Shown: in pieces, positions 1 through 5,621 of the stretch
Numbering within the stretch: position 1 is the stretch's first letter
Layout: the number at the start of each line of letters is the position of its first letter
NCBI GenBank assembly: GCA_019247255.1
Contig: JAFAPJ010000543.1
Span: forward strand, 1 to 6,070
DNA length: 6,070 nt
Direction of reading: 5' to 3'
From: Methylobacteriaceae bacterium
GTDB taxonomy: Bacteria > Pseudomonadota > Alphaproteobacteria > Rhizobiales > Beijerinckiaceae
Position numbers and translations under genes: made by a program
Notes under the pieces: generated by a model
What the model was told of the DNA's origin: nothing
What the model saw: only the letters and a program-made list of their open reading frames with translations
Database searches by the model: none

Positions 1-200
1 GCGCTCCGCCGGCCGTCGGCCGCGAGCCGCGCGCGCCATTCCCCGTCGCGGCCATTGAAGACCAGCACCGTGGCGCCCTCCCCGAGCCGCAGCACGTTGA
101 GGAGGTAATTCGCCTGCGTTCGGTCGAGCGCGACGGACGTCTCAGGCTCGAGGGCAGCTTCGAGGAACAAACGGCGGGTCGTGAAATCCTGGCACGGCAT
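1..200 (-). CDS. rsmE: RsmE, 16S rRNA (uracil1498-N3)-methyltransferase, N-terminal part
   Basis: RsmE methylates N3 of U1498 of 16S rRNA in the assembled 30S subunit, using S-adenosylmethionine. Only the first 66 codons are in the window; the rest lies beyond position 1. The visible part is the N-terminal PUA-like RNA-binding domain: FTTRRLF (residues 6-12), then [14 protein letters not shown] (29-42), then [19 protein letters not shown] (47-65), which match the usual 'Q-HYL-xVLR' and 'F-DGRGGEW-A' pattern of the family. The SAM-binding knot domain is not visible, so catalytic residues cannot be checked. The ATG at 200-198 is chosen because an in-frame TGA lies one codon upstream (206-204) and the N-terminus has normal family length. 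No clear Shine-Dalgarno sequence precedes it. It is divergent from the secreted-protein gene at 355. The family assignment is from remembered motifs and is fairly secure. Confidence 0.85.
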   Translation of the reverse strand, partial: MPCQDFTTRRLFLEAALEPETSVALDRTQANYLLNVLRLGEGATVLVFNGRDGEWRARLAADGRRS

Positions 201-354
201 CGGTCAAAATGCGAAGGCTTCGCGGCCCCGCGCGAGCTTGCGCGAAAGTCGCCATATTTCCATGGTGACACGAAAGCCAGGGCAAGGCTCGGCGTCCGGG
301 GGCGCGCGGGCACCGCTCTGCTTTGTGGCATTCACGATGGGGGGATGGGACCAG
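201..354. promoter_or_regulatory. Divergent intergenic region between rsmE and the secreted-protein gene
   Basis: This 154-base gap must hold the promoters of both rsmE (leftwards) and the gene starting at 355 (rightwards). It contains two short inverted repeats: GCGAAG-g-CTTCGC at 211-223 and CGCGC-6-GCGCG at 229-244. An AT-richer patch (CATATTTCCATGG) lies at 253-265. I could not place a -35/-10 pair with proper spacing on either strand: a TTGCGC at 238-243 is only 9 bases from CATATT at 253-258. The exact promoters are therefore unassigned. Confidence 0.4.
211..223. repeat. Short perfect inverted repeat upstream of rsmE
   Basis: The arms GCGAAG (211-216) and CTTCGC (218-223) surround a single central G. 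A one-base centre cannot form a stable RNA hairpin, so if it is functional it is more likely a protein-binding site. It lies 11 bases upstream of the rsmE start codon and 132 bases upstream of the chosen start of the secreted-protein gene. Chance occurrence in such GC-rich DNA is quite possible. Confidence 0.35.
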
Positions 355-831
355 ATGTCGAGCCTTGGGGGCGCTGCAAGGAACCGGCTCGTGCAGATCT
401 CGGCGAGCGCGATCGTGGCTATGGGGGCCGTCCTGTCGAACCAGGCGGCTTTCGCGCAGGCGACGGGATGCGAGAGCGTCCAACCGCTGCTCATGCAGCG
501 CAAGTCGATCGCCGACAAGCTGACCTCGCAGAGCAAAGGCAAGATCGACGCGCGCGTCGCTTGCGCCGGCTTCACCCAGATGGTGACGAACGGGACCGCC
601 ATCCTGAAATTCGTCGAGACGAACAAGGAATGGTGCCAGATCCCCGACAGCTTCGCGGAGAGCGTGAAGGCTGATCACACGCGGGCGATCGCCATCAAGA
701 ACAAGGCCTGCAATTTCGCGGCGAAGCAGGCCGACATGGAGAAGCGAGCCAAGGCCGCCGGCAACAATACGGGGCTGCTCGGCGGCAACGGTCTGTCGGG
801 CACGACCGCCATGCCGCAGGGCGCGCTTTAA
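355..831 (+). CDS. Small secreted (periplasmic) four-cysteine protein of unknown function
   Basis: This 158-residue protein has a clear Sec-type signal peptide. Arginines 9 and 11 precede a hydrophobic stretch (about residues 13-28) and an AxA site, with cleavage predicted after AFA (34) or AQA (36). The mature part has four cysteines (39, 70, 94, 119), an even number compatible with two periplasmic disulfides. Landmarks are TGCESVQPLL (37-46), KEWCQIPDSF (91-100), NKACNFAAKQADMEKRAK (116-133) and a Gly/Asn-rich tail ending MPQGAL. I recall similar uncharacterised proteins from Hyphomicrobiales but know of no function. The frame stays open back to 181, and ATGs at 268 and 337 are alternatives. 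I chose 355 because it gives an ordinary signal peptide and a GGGA lies 4 bases upstream, a weak and rather close Shine-Dalgarno match. The gene is convergent with the next one, with stops 6 bases apart. The coding call is strong; the exact start is moderate. Confidence 0.75.
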   Translation: MSSLGGAARNRLVQISASAIVAMGAVLSNQAAFAQATGCESVQPLLMQRKSIADKLTSQSKGKIDARVACAGFTQMVTNGTAILKFVETNKEWCQIPDSFAESVKADHTRAIAIKNKACNFAAKQADMEKRAKAAGNNTGLLGGNGLSGTTAMPQGAL

Positions 832-837
832 GAACGC

Positions 838-1293
838 TCAGCCCTCGGCCGGAGCGCCGGAGCGCGGCGCCGGCCCGCCGACCTTGCGGCGCATGAGAAA
901 GCGCGGCCGCCGTCCCGTCAGCACGACGAGGCGCCGACGCTCCCGCAACCGTCCCACCCGGACGGGCCCGATCTGCTCGTAGGGGGCGTCGAGCTCCCCG
1001 CCCGCCACCCGGATCGAGAGGACGAGGCCGCTCGCATTGCCGAGCGCGCGCCAGACGGCGATCGCGTCCTCCTCCGGGAACGGACCCATCACCAAGCAGG
1101 GCCGGCCTGCCGCGTCCGTCACCGCGATGCGCAGGTCGTCCCCGATCTCAAGCACGATGCCGGCCGGGGCGGCGCTGCCTTCCCGCGGCAAGCCGATCGT
1201 CCCTCGGAAGCCGTCGTTCGACATGTAATCCGTCGGGTCGAAACCTTCAGGATTGACCGCCTCGCGTCTCGCGCTGTCGTGCCGGCCGCTCAT
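838..1293 (-). CDS. Uncharacterised protein, resembles DUF6101 family
   Basis: A 151-residue protein with no signal peptide and no membrane segment. The central part (residues 45-95) looks like a compact alpha/beta fold: IVLEIGDDLRIAVTD, then CLVMGPFPEEDAIAVWRALGNASGL. It is followed by YEQIGPVRVG (105-114) and a strongly basic C-terminus (RERRR at 117-121, GRRPRFLMRRK at 127-137). The order 'W-x-A-L-G, QIGxVRVG, RRPxFLxRRK' resembles what I remember of the C-terminal half of alphaproteobacterial DUF6101 proteins, but the match is from memory. The ATG at 1293-1291 has a GGAGCGGGG-like purine tract about 8-16 bases upstream; an internal Met at residue 24 (codon at 1224-1222) is an alternative start. 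The basic tail could contact nucleic acid or membrane phospholipid, but that is only a guess. It is divergent from the phosphatase gene at 1515 and convergent with the secreted-protein gene. Confidence 0.7.
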   Translation of the reverse strand: MSGRHDSARREAVNPEGFDPTDYMSNDGFRGTIGLPREGSAAPAGIVLEIGDDLRIAVTDAAGRPCLVMGPFPEEDAIAVWRALGNASGLVLSIRVAGGELDAPYEQIGPVRVGRLRERRRLVVLTGRRPRFLMRRKVGGPAPRSGAPAEG

Positions 1294-1371
1294 CCAGAAC
1301 CCCGCTCCGCGATCGGCTCCCGGCCATCGCTCGTGCGGGAGAACCTTGCGTCCGCGACGGTCGGGCGAACC

Positions 1372-1388
1372 TTAAGCGCGTGGCTTAA
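1372..1388. repeat. Inverted repeat TTAAGC-5-GCTTAA, possible operator
   Basis: The arms TTAAGC (1372-1377) and GCTTAA (1383-1388) are perfect complements around a 5-base centre (GCGTG). AT-rich arms stand out in DNA of this GC content. It could be a dimeric regulator site for either divergent gene. The two TTAA elements are 9 bases apart, not the 7 expected for a CtrA site, so I do not call it one. Confidence 0.35.
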
Positions 1389-1441
1389 AGCCTTGGCTTC
1401 GCGTCAGAAGCGGGCGTCTTGCTTCACGGGCCATTGCAGGC

Positions 1442-1460
1442 TTGCGCAGGATTTTGCGCA
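1442..1460. repeat. TTGCGCA direct repeat, 12-base period
   Basis: TTGCGCA occurs at 1442-1448 and again at 1454-1460. The core TGCGCA is self-complementary, so the pair also forms an inverted repeat (TGCGCA-6-TGCGCA). The second copy overlaps the -35 of the candidate promoter below, which is the placement expected of an operator. There is no evidence for a specific regulator. Confidence 0.3.
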
Positions 1461-1481
1461 TGCTCCGCGCCGCCGCATATC
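1454..1481 (+). promoter_or_regulatory. Candidate sigma-70-type promoter for the phosphatase-lpxK unit
   Basis: TTGCGC (1454-1459) as -35 and CATATC (1476-1481) as -10 are separated by 16 bases. Transcription would start about 1488, leaving a leader of about 27 bases before the ATG at 1515. The -35 keeps the TTG core typical of alphaproteobacterial housekeeping promoters; the -10 is a weak match. It is the best pair I can see in this gap, but it remains a candidate. Confidence 0.25.
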
Positions 1482-1514
1482 GCACGCGCCTGAAAGCGCC
1501 TAGACGAGGCGGCG

Positions 1515-2318
1515 ATGATCGACACGTCCGACCTGTCCCAGCGCCTTGCCCCCATCGTGCGCGAGGTGGCCGAGGAGGCGGCGGCGATGGCGCTCCGCTT
1601 CTTCCGGCCGGGCGAGCCGACGAGCGCGCGGGTCTGGTCGAAGGCCGGCGGGTCGCCCGTGACGGAAGCCGACGTTGCGGTCGACACCTTCCTGAAGGTG
1701 CGCCTCAGCGCCCTCCTGCCGGAAGCGGGCTGGCTCTCGGAGGAGACGGCCGACGATCAGCGGCGGCTCGGCCGCGAGCTCGTCTGGATCGTGGACCCGA
1801 TCGACGGGACACGGGCCTTTCTCTCGGGCAGCGCGGATTGGTCGGTCGCGATCGCGCTCCTAGCCGGGGCGACGCCGCTCCTCGGGCTCGTCCACGCCCC
1901 CGCGCACCGGGCGATCTTCGAGGCCGAGCGCGGGCGGGGTGCGCGCCGGAACGGCGAGGCGATCCAGGTCGCGGGCGCGACCGATCTCGCGCGCGCGACC
2001 GTCACGGGCCCGGCGCCGTTCGTGAAACGCCTCGAGGCCAGTGTGCCGAGCGTCCGGCTCGCGCCTCGCATTCCGTCTCTCGCCCTCCGGATCGCGCGCG
2101 TCGCGGAGGGAGCGGTCGAGATCGGCCTCGTGTCGCGCGACGCGCGCGACTGGGACATCGCCGCGGCCGACCTGATCCTCGCCGAGGCGGGCGGGCGCCT
2201 CACGGATCTCGACGGCAAGGGTCCGCTCTACAACGCCCGCCAGCCGAGCCACGGCGAGCTCGTCGCGACCTCGCGCGCCTTGCACGATGGCCTCCTCGCG
2301 GCCATCAGGCCGGGCTAG
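1515..2318 (+). CDS. Inositol-monophosphatase family phosphatase, CysQ-like
   Basis: A 267-residue cytoplasmic phosphatase of the Mg2+-dependent, Li+-sensitive inositol monophosphatase superfamily, of usual family length. Metal-site motifs are intact: SEE (75-77), DPIDGT (94-99) and the C-terminal WDIAAADLILAEAGG (213-227), with D94, D97 and D214 as expected ligands. TEADVAVD (50-57) matches the N-terminal family motif. Such proteins in Hyphomicrobiales are usually annotated as 3'(2'),5'-bisphosphate nucleotidase CysQ, which recycles PAP from sulfate assimilation, but inositol-1-phosphatase or another sugar phosphatase activity cannot be excluded from sequence. The ATG at 1515 has GAGG 5 bases upstream (1506-1509). 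It is the first gene of the plus-strand unit, 26 bases ahead of the DUF4170 gene. Its place beside lipid A genes could mean a role in LPS precursor metabolism or simply a conserved gene order. The family is sure; the substrate is not. Confidence 0.88.
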   Translation: MIDTSDLSQRLAPIVREVAEEAAAMALRFFRPGEPTSARVWSKAGGSPVTEADVAVDTFLKVRLSALLPEAGWLSEETADDQRRLGRELVWIVDPIDGTRAFLSGSADWSVAIALLAGATPLLGLVHAPAHRAIFEAERGRGARRNGEAIQVAGATDLARATVTGPAPFVKRLEASVPSVRLAPRIPSLALRIARVAEGAVEIGLVSRDARDWDIAAADLILAEAGGRLTDLDGKGPLYNARQPSHGELVATSRALHDGLLAAIRPG

Positions 2319-2344
2319 ATCCGCGCTCGACCTGGAGACCGCGC

Positions 2345-2572
2345 ATGACCACGGCCCCCAAGCAGCTGCCCCACCTCGTCTTCGGGGGCGAGCTCGAGCG
2401 GCTGGACGGGACCGACTTCCGCGACCTGTCCCGCCTCGACATCGTCGGCATCTTCCCGAGCTACGCGGCCGCGCATGCAGCCTGGAAAGCGAAGGCGCAG
2501 GCGACGGTCGACAACGCGCAGATGCGCTACTTCATCGTCCATCTGCACCGGCTTCTCGACCCCGCCGCGTGA
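2345..2572 (+). CDS. DUF4170 small protein
   Basis: A 75-residue soluble protein. The features HLVFGGEL (10-17), FRDLSRLDIVGIFPSYAAAH (25-44), AAWKAKAQATVDNAQMRYFI (45-64) and VHLHRLLDP (65-73) match my memory of the alphaproteobacterial DUF4170 family, at its usual full length. The predicted fold is a small alpha/beta domain; there is no signal peptide and no obvious catalytic motif. Its biochemical role is unknown. The ATG at 2345 has a good GGAG at 2334-2337 with 7 bases spacing. This is the only gene between the phosphatase and lpxK with a clear ribosome binding site of its own, so it may also set the translation level of the coupled genes that follow. Its stop overlaps the GTG start of the acyltransferase (GTGA, 2569-2572). 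Confidence 0.85.
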   Translation: MTTAPKQLPHLVFGGELERLDGTDFRDLSRLDIVGIFPSYAAAHAAWKAKAQATVDNAQMRYFIVHLHRLLDPAA

Positions 2573-3321
2573 GCGTCCTGCGCGATCTCGGCCGGCGTCC
2601 GGCCGTCCAGCGCGGGCTCGGCCGCCTCTTCGCGAGCTACCTGCGCCTCGTCCGCCGCACGAACCGCTTCGTCCTCGACCCGCCCGACACCTACGAACGG
2701 CTCGAACGCCTCCAGCCCTTCATCGGCGCGATGTGGCACGGCCAGCACTTCATGGCGCCCTTTCTGCGGCGCCCCTCCGATCCGGCCGCGAGCCTCGTGT
2801 CGCGCTCCGCCGACGGCGAGCTGAACGCGATTGCGCTGAAAAGTCTCGGGATCCGGCCGATCCGCGGCTCGGGCGCTCGCGGGCGAGACCATCGCCTGAA
2901 AGGCGGCGCGCCCGCGCTGCGGGCCATGCTCCGCGCGCTCGAGGGCGGCGAGCACGTGTTCCTCACGGCGGACGTCCCGAAGATCGCGCGCCGCTGTGGC
3001 ACTGGGATCGTTACGCTCGCGCGCTTGTCGGGCCGGCCGATCGTTGCCGTTGCGGTCGTGACGAGCCGGCGCAAGACCTTCCGGAGCTGGGACACGGCCT
3101 CGCTCGGCCTCCCCTTCGGCCGCGGCGCGATCGTCACGGGCGAGCCCATCCACGTGCCGGCGGAGGCGGACGAGGCCGCGCTCGAAGCGGCGCGGGTCGC
3201 CGTCGAAGCCGAGCTCGACCGGGTTCATGCGCGCGCCCACGCGCTGGTCGGGCTGCCTCCTCCCCGGCCGGCCCCCGGGCGAGCCGTACATAGCGCCAGC
3301 GGCGAGCCCGCGGCCCCGTGA
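2569..3321 (+). CDS. DUF374 lysophospholipid-acyltransferase-like protein
   Basis: A 250-residue protein of the DUF374 branch of the LPLAT acyltransferases. Visible motifs are MWHGQHF (55-61, His57 as likely catalytic base), SRSADGELNA (78-87), IRGSGARG (98-105), LTADVPK (132-138), GIVTLARLSGRPIVAVAVV (146-164) and LPFGRGAIVTGEPI (181-194). The N-terminus is basic-amphipathic rather than a clear membrane helix, so it is probably a peripheral inner-membrane enzyme. DUF374 includes LpxJ of Campylobacter jejuni, a lipid A secondary acyltransferase, so with waaA and lpxK following, acyl transfer to a lipid A precursor is a reasonable inference. Phospholipid acylation is the alternative. The frame is open back to 2287, but that would overlap all of the DUF4170 gene; the GTG at 2569 in a GTGA overlap fits and gives family length. 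No Shine-Dalgarno is visible. Residues 228-250 form a Pro/Ala-rich tail of low complexity. Confidence 0.85.
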   Translation: MSVLRDLGRRPAVQRGLGRLFASYLRLVRRTNRFVLDPPDTYERLERLQPFIGAMWHGQHFMAPFLRRPSDPAASLVSRSADGELNAIALKSLGIRPIRGSGARGRDHRLKGGAPALRAMLRALEGGEHVFLTADVPKIARRCGTGIVTLARLSGRPIVAVAVVTSRRKTFRSWDTASLGLPFGRGAIVTGEPIHVPAEADEAALEAARVAVEAELDRVHARAHALVGLPPPRPAPGRAVHSASGEPAAP

Positions 3322-4619
3322 GGCCGCTGCCGCCGGCGCTCCGCGCCTACCGGATCGGCGCGACCCTTCTCGCGCCGGGTGCGCCCGCGCTGCTGCGCTG
3401 GCGCGCAGGTCGCGGCAAGGAGGATCCGGCCCGGCTCGGCGAGCGGCGCGGCCTGGCGTCCCACCCGCGACCGCCCGGCGAGGTCGCCTGGCTGCACGGG
3501 GCGTCGATCGGCGAGACGCTGGCGCTCATGGGCCTCGCCGAGACGCTCGCGGAGCGCGGCCTCAAGGTCCTGGTGACATCGGGGACAAGGACGTCCGCCG
3601 AGCTCCTGGCGAAGCGCCTGCCCCCCGGCGCGCGGCACCAGTTCGTGCCGCTCGACGTGCCCCGCTACCTGCGACGGTTCCTCGGCCATTGGCGGCCGGC
3701 GGTCGCGATCTTCGCCGAATCCGAGCTGTGGCCGAACGCGGTGGTCGAGCTCGCGGCGGCCCGGACGCCGCTCGTGCTCGTGAACGCTCGCCTGTCGGCG
3801 CGATCGAGCGCGCGCTGGGCGAAGCACGCGCCCACGACCCTGCGGGCTCTCCTCGACCGGGTCGCGCTCGTCCTCGCCCAGAGCGACGCGGATGCGGCGC
3901 GCTTCGTCGCGGCGGGAGCCCGCGCGGTCGCCGCGACCGGCAACCTGAAATTCGACGCCTTGCCGCCGCCGGCCGATCCCGCGCTCGTGGAGGCGCAGGC
4001 CGGACGGCTCGCAGGCCGGCCGCTCTGGCTCGCGGCGAGCACGCATCCCGGCGAGGAAGAGGCCGTGCTCGACGCGCATCGCGCGCTCGCTTCCGGGTTT
4101 CCTGGGCTCGTCACCGCGATCGCGCCGCGCCATCCCGAGCGCGGGCCCGACCTCGAGGCGCTCGCGATCGATCTCGGCCTCGCGGCGGACCGGCGCGGGA
4201 CGGGCGCGAGCCTCGAGGCGGCGCGAGACGTGTACGTGGCCGATACGCTGGGCGAGCTCGGCCTGTTCTATCGCCTCGCGCCCGTCGTTTTCGTCGGCGG
4301 CTCCCTGGTACGTCGCGGCGGGCAGAACCCGATCGAGCCCGCTCGGCTCGGCGCCGCGCTGCTGCATGGGCCGCACACGGCGAACTTCGCGGATGTTTAT
4401 CAGGCGCTCGACGAAGCGGGGGGCGCGCGGCTGGTGCGCGACGCCGCCGAGCTTGCCGATGCCGTCGGCGCGCTCCTCGTCGATCCGGCGTCGTCCCGCG
4501 AGATGGCGCGACGCGCCGGCGCGACCGTCGCGTCCTTCACGGGCGCGCTCGCCCGCACGCTCGCGGCGCTGGAGCCGTTCCTGCCGGCGCCCACCGCCGC
4601 GGCCGACGCCATCTGGTGA
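3318..4619 (+). CDS. waaA: WaaA, 3-deoxy-D-manno-octulosonic acid (Kdo) transferase
   Basis: This 433-residue GT30 glycosyltransferase transfers Kdo from CMP-Kdo to lipid IVA on the cytoplasmic face of the inner membrane. Motifs in order: WLHGASIGE (58-66, with Glu66 the expected catalytic base), VTSGTRTSAE (86-95), AESELWPN (133-140), NARLS (156-160), the domain linker ATGNLKFD (206-213), then the C-terminal CMP-Kdo-binding half with STHPGEEE (241-248), APRHPER (269-275), DTLGELGLFY (309-318) and GGSLVRRGGQNPIEPA (327-342). Length is normal. The N-terminal stretch (about 12-28) is mildly hydrophobic and may act as a membrane anchor. The start is a GTG at 3318 overlapping the upstream TGA (GTGA, 3318-3321), and the stop overlaps the lpxK start in the same way (4616-4619). 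No strong Shine-Dalgarno is present. Whether it adds one or two Kdo residues cannot be read from sequence. Confidence 0.95.
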   Translation: MRPLPPALRAYRIGATLLAPGAPALLRWRAGRGKEDPARLGERRGLASHPRPPGEVAWLHGASIGETLALMGLAETLAERGLKVLVTSGTRTSAELLAKRLPPGARHQFVPLDVPRYLRRFLGHWRPAVAIFAESELWPNAVVELAAARTPLVLVNARLSARSSARWAKHAPTTLRALLDRVALVLAQSDADAARFVAAGARAVAATGNLKFDALPPPADPALVEAQAGRLAGRPLWLAASTHPGEEEAVLDAHRALASGFPGLVTAIAPRHPERGPDLEALAIDLGLAADRRGTGASLEAARDVYVADTLGELGLFYRLAPVVFVGGSLVRRGGQNPIEPARLGAALLHGPHTANFADVYQALDEAGGARLVRDAAELADAVGALLVDPASSREMARRAGATVASFTGALARTLAALEPFLPAPTAAADAIW

Positions 4620-5620
4620 AGGCGCCGGATTTCTGGTGGCGGCCGCCCAGCCTCGCGGCCGCCCTGCTCGGCCCGGCGGCCGCGATCTACGGGACCGTCG
4701 CGGCCCGTCGCATGGCGCGGCCGGGGACGCGCGCCGCCCTGCCGGTCGTCTGCGTCGGGAACGTCACGGTCGGCGGCGCCGGCAAGACGCCGACCGCCAT
4801 CGCGGTCGCGGCCCGTCTCATCGCCCGCGGGCATCGCCCCGCTTTCCTGCTGCGCGGCTATGGCGGCCGCATCTCCGGGCCCCTCGCGGTCGATCGGTCG
4901 CGTCACGGCCCGGAGGATGTCGGCGACGAAGCGCTTCTCCTGGCCCGGCACGCGCCGACGGTCGTGGCGCGCGACCGCCCGGCCGGCGCCGCGTTCGCGG
5001 CGCAGAGTGGCGCGGACGTCCTCGTGATGGATGACGGCTTGCAAAACCCGAGCCTCGCCAAGGACCTGGCGCTCGCGGTCTTCGATGGCGCGCGAGGGAT
5101 CGGCAACGGGCGTGTGCTCCCAGCCGGACCCCTGCGGGCGCCGCTCGCGGCGCAATGGAGCCGGATCGACGCAACGCTCGTCATCGGCGAGGGCGCGCCG
5201 GGCGAGCAGGCCGTGCGCCTCGCCCGCCAAGCCGGCAAGCCCGTGCTGCGCGGCAGGCTCGAGCCCGACCGTGCGGTCGCCGACAGCCTTGCGGGCGAGC
5301 GCGTGCTCGCCGTCGCGGGGATCGGCCGGCCGTCGAAATTCGTCGAGACGCTGAGCGCCTGCGGGGCCGAGGTCGTCGGGGTCCAGGCTTTGCCGGACCA
5401 CTACCGCTACGGGCCGGGCGATGCGCGTCGGCTCGCAGACGAGGCCGAGCGCCTCGGCGCCCGGCTCGTCACGACGGAGAAGGACGCCGTGAAGCTGTCG
5501 CGTCTCGTCGAAGCCGAGCCGCGGCTTGCCCGGCTCGTCGTGCTGCCCGTGACGCTGCGTGTCGCAGATGACGCGGCGCTCGACGCGCTCCTCGACGAGG
5601 CGCTTGTCCGATCCGCCTGA
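4616..5620 (+). CDS. lpxK: LpxK, tetraacyldisaccharide 4'-kinase
   Basis: LpxK uses ATP to phosphorylate the 4' position of tetraacyl-disaccharide-1-phosphate, forming lipid IVA, the acceptor of the neighbouring WaaA. The protein has 334 residues, a usual length. After FWWRPP (6-11) comes a hydrophobic helix (about 12-30) that anchors the enzyme to the inner membrane. The P-loop is GNVTVGGAGKTPT (48-60, Lys57). Further motifs are LLRGYGGR (78-85), VGDEALLLA (102-110), VVARDR (116-121), VMDDGLQNPSLAKD (137-150, with the catalytic Asp of the DDG motif), AVAGIGRPSKF (232-242), DHYRY (261-265, expected catalytic His262) and TTEKDAVKL (286-294). The common DDGxQH is DDGLQN here, an Asn in place of His that I associate with alphaproteobacterial LpxK. 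The start is a GTG in a GTGA overlap with waaA; the same frame is open upstream through waaA, but only this start gives a normal N-terminus. The stop lies one base from that of the opposing DUF2093 gene. Confidence 0.95.
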   Translation: MKAPDFWWRPPSLAAALLGPAAAIYGTVAARRMARPGTRAALPVVCVGNVTVGGAGKTPTAIAVAARLIARGHRPAFLLRGYGGRISGPLAVDRSRHGPEDVGDEALLLARHAPTVVARDRPAGAAFAAQSGADVLVMDDGLQNPSLAKDLALAVFDGARGIGNGRVLPAGPLRAPLAAQWSRIDATLVIGEGAPGEQAVRLARQAGKPVLRGRLEPDRAVADSLAGERVLAVAGIGRPSKFVETLSACGAEVVGVQALPDHYRYGPGDARRLADEAERLGARLVTTEKDAVKLSRLVEAEPRLARLVVLPVTLRVADDAALDALLDEALVRSA

Positions 5621-5621
5621 A

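Larger units (their letters stand above)
1294..1514. promoter_or_regulatory. Divergent intergenic region upstream of the lipid A/Kdo gene cluster
   Basis: These 221 bases separate two divergent genes and should contain the promoter of the five-gene unit starting at 1515 and that of the gene at 1293-838. The region holds an inverted repeat with TTAA ends (1372-1388), a repeated TTGCGCA (1442-1448 and 1454-1460) and a possible promoter (1454-1481). Short open frames across it have neither recognisable protein content nor starts with ribosome binding sites, so I see no gene here. Confidence 0.5.

Noticed and set aside
142..678. Open frames on the minus strand (142-678 and 204-626) opposite the secreted-protein gene
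   Set aside because: Neither has recognisable motifs, and the first would overlap rsmE as well. The plus-strand frame with its signal peptide and conserved-looking motifs explains the region.
829..880. Bidirectional terminator between the convergent genes ending at 831 and 838
   Set aside because: Several GC-rich palindromic bits exist, but no stem followed by a T-run on either strand.
1372..1388. CtrA-binding site (TTAA-N7-TTAA)
   Set aside because: The two TTAA elements are separated by 9 bases, not 7.
2287..2568. Upstream open extension of the DUF374 frame
   Set aside because: It would overlap the complete DUF4170 gene and has no family similarity; the GTG at 2569 gives the expected N-terminus.
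1442..2572. Long plus-strand frame ending with the DUF4170 protein and starting in the intergenic region
   Set aside because: Only the last 75 codons show protein-like content; the earlier part is a shifted-frame shadow of the phosphatase gene.
3225..4376. Open frame of 383 codons on the minus strand antisense to waaA
   Set aside because: Its translation is Arg/Glu/Gly-rich with no domain motif, and the plus strand here encodes a full WaaA. Long antisense frames are expected from GC-rich codon use.
3227..4615. Upstream open extension of the lpxK frame through all of waaA
   Set aside because: The translation of this part is Arg/Ala/Pro-rich shadow sequence; LpxK motifs begin only after the GTG at 4616, which gives normal family length.
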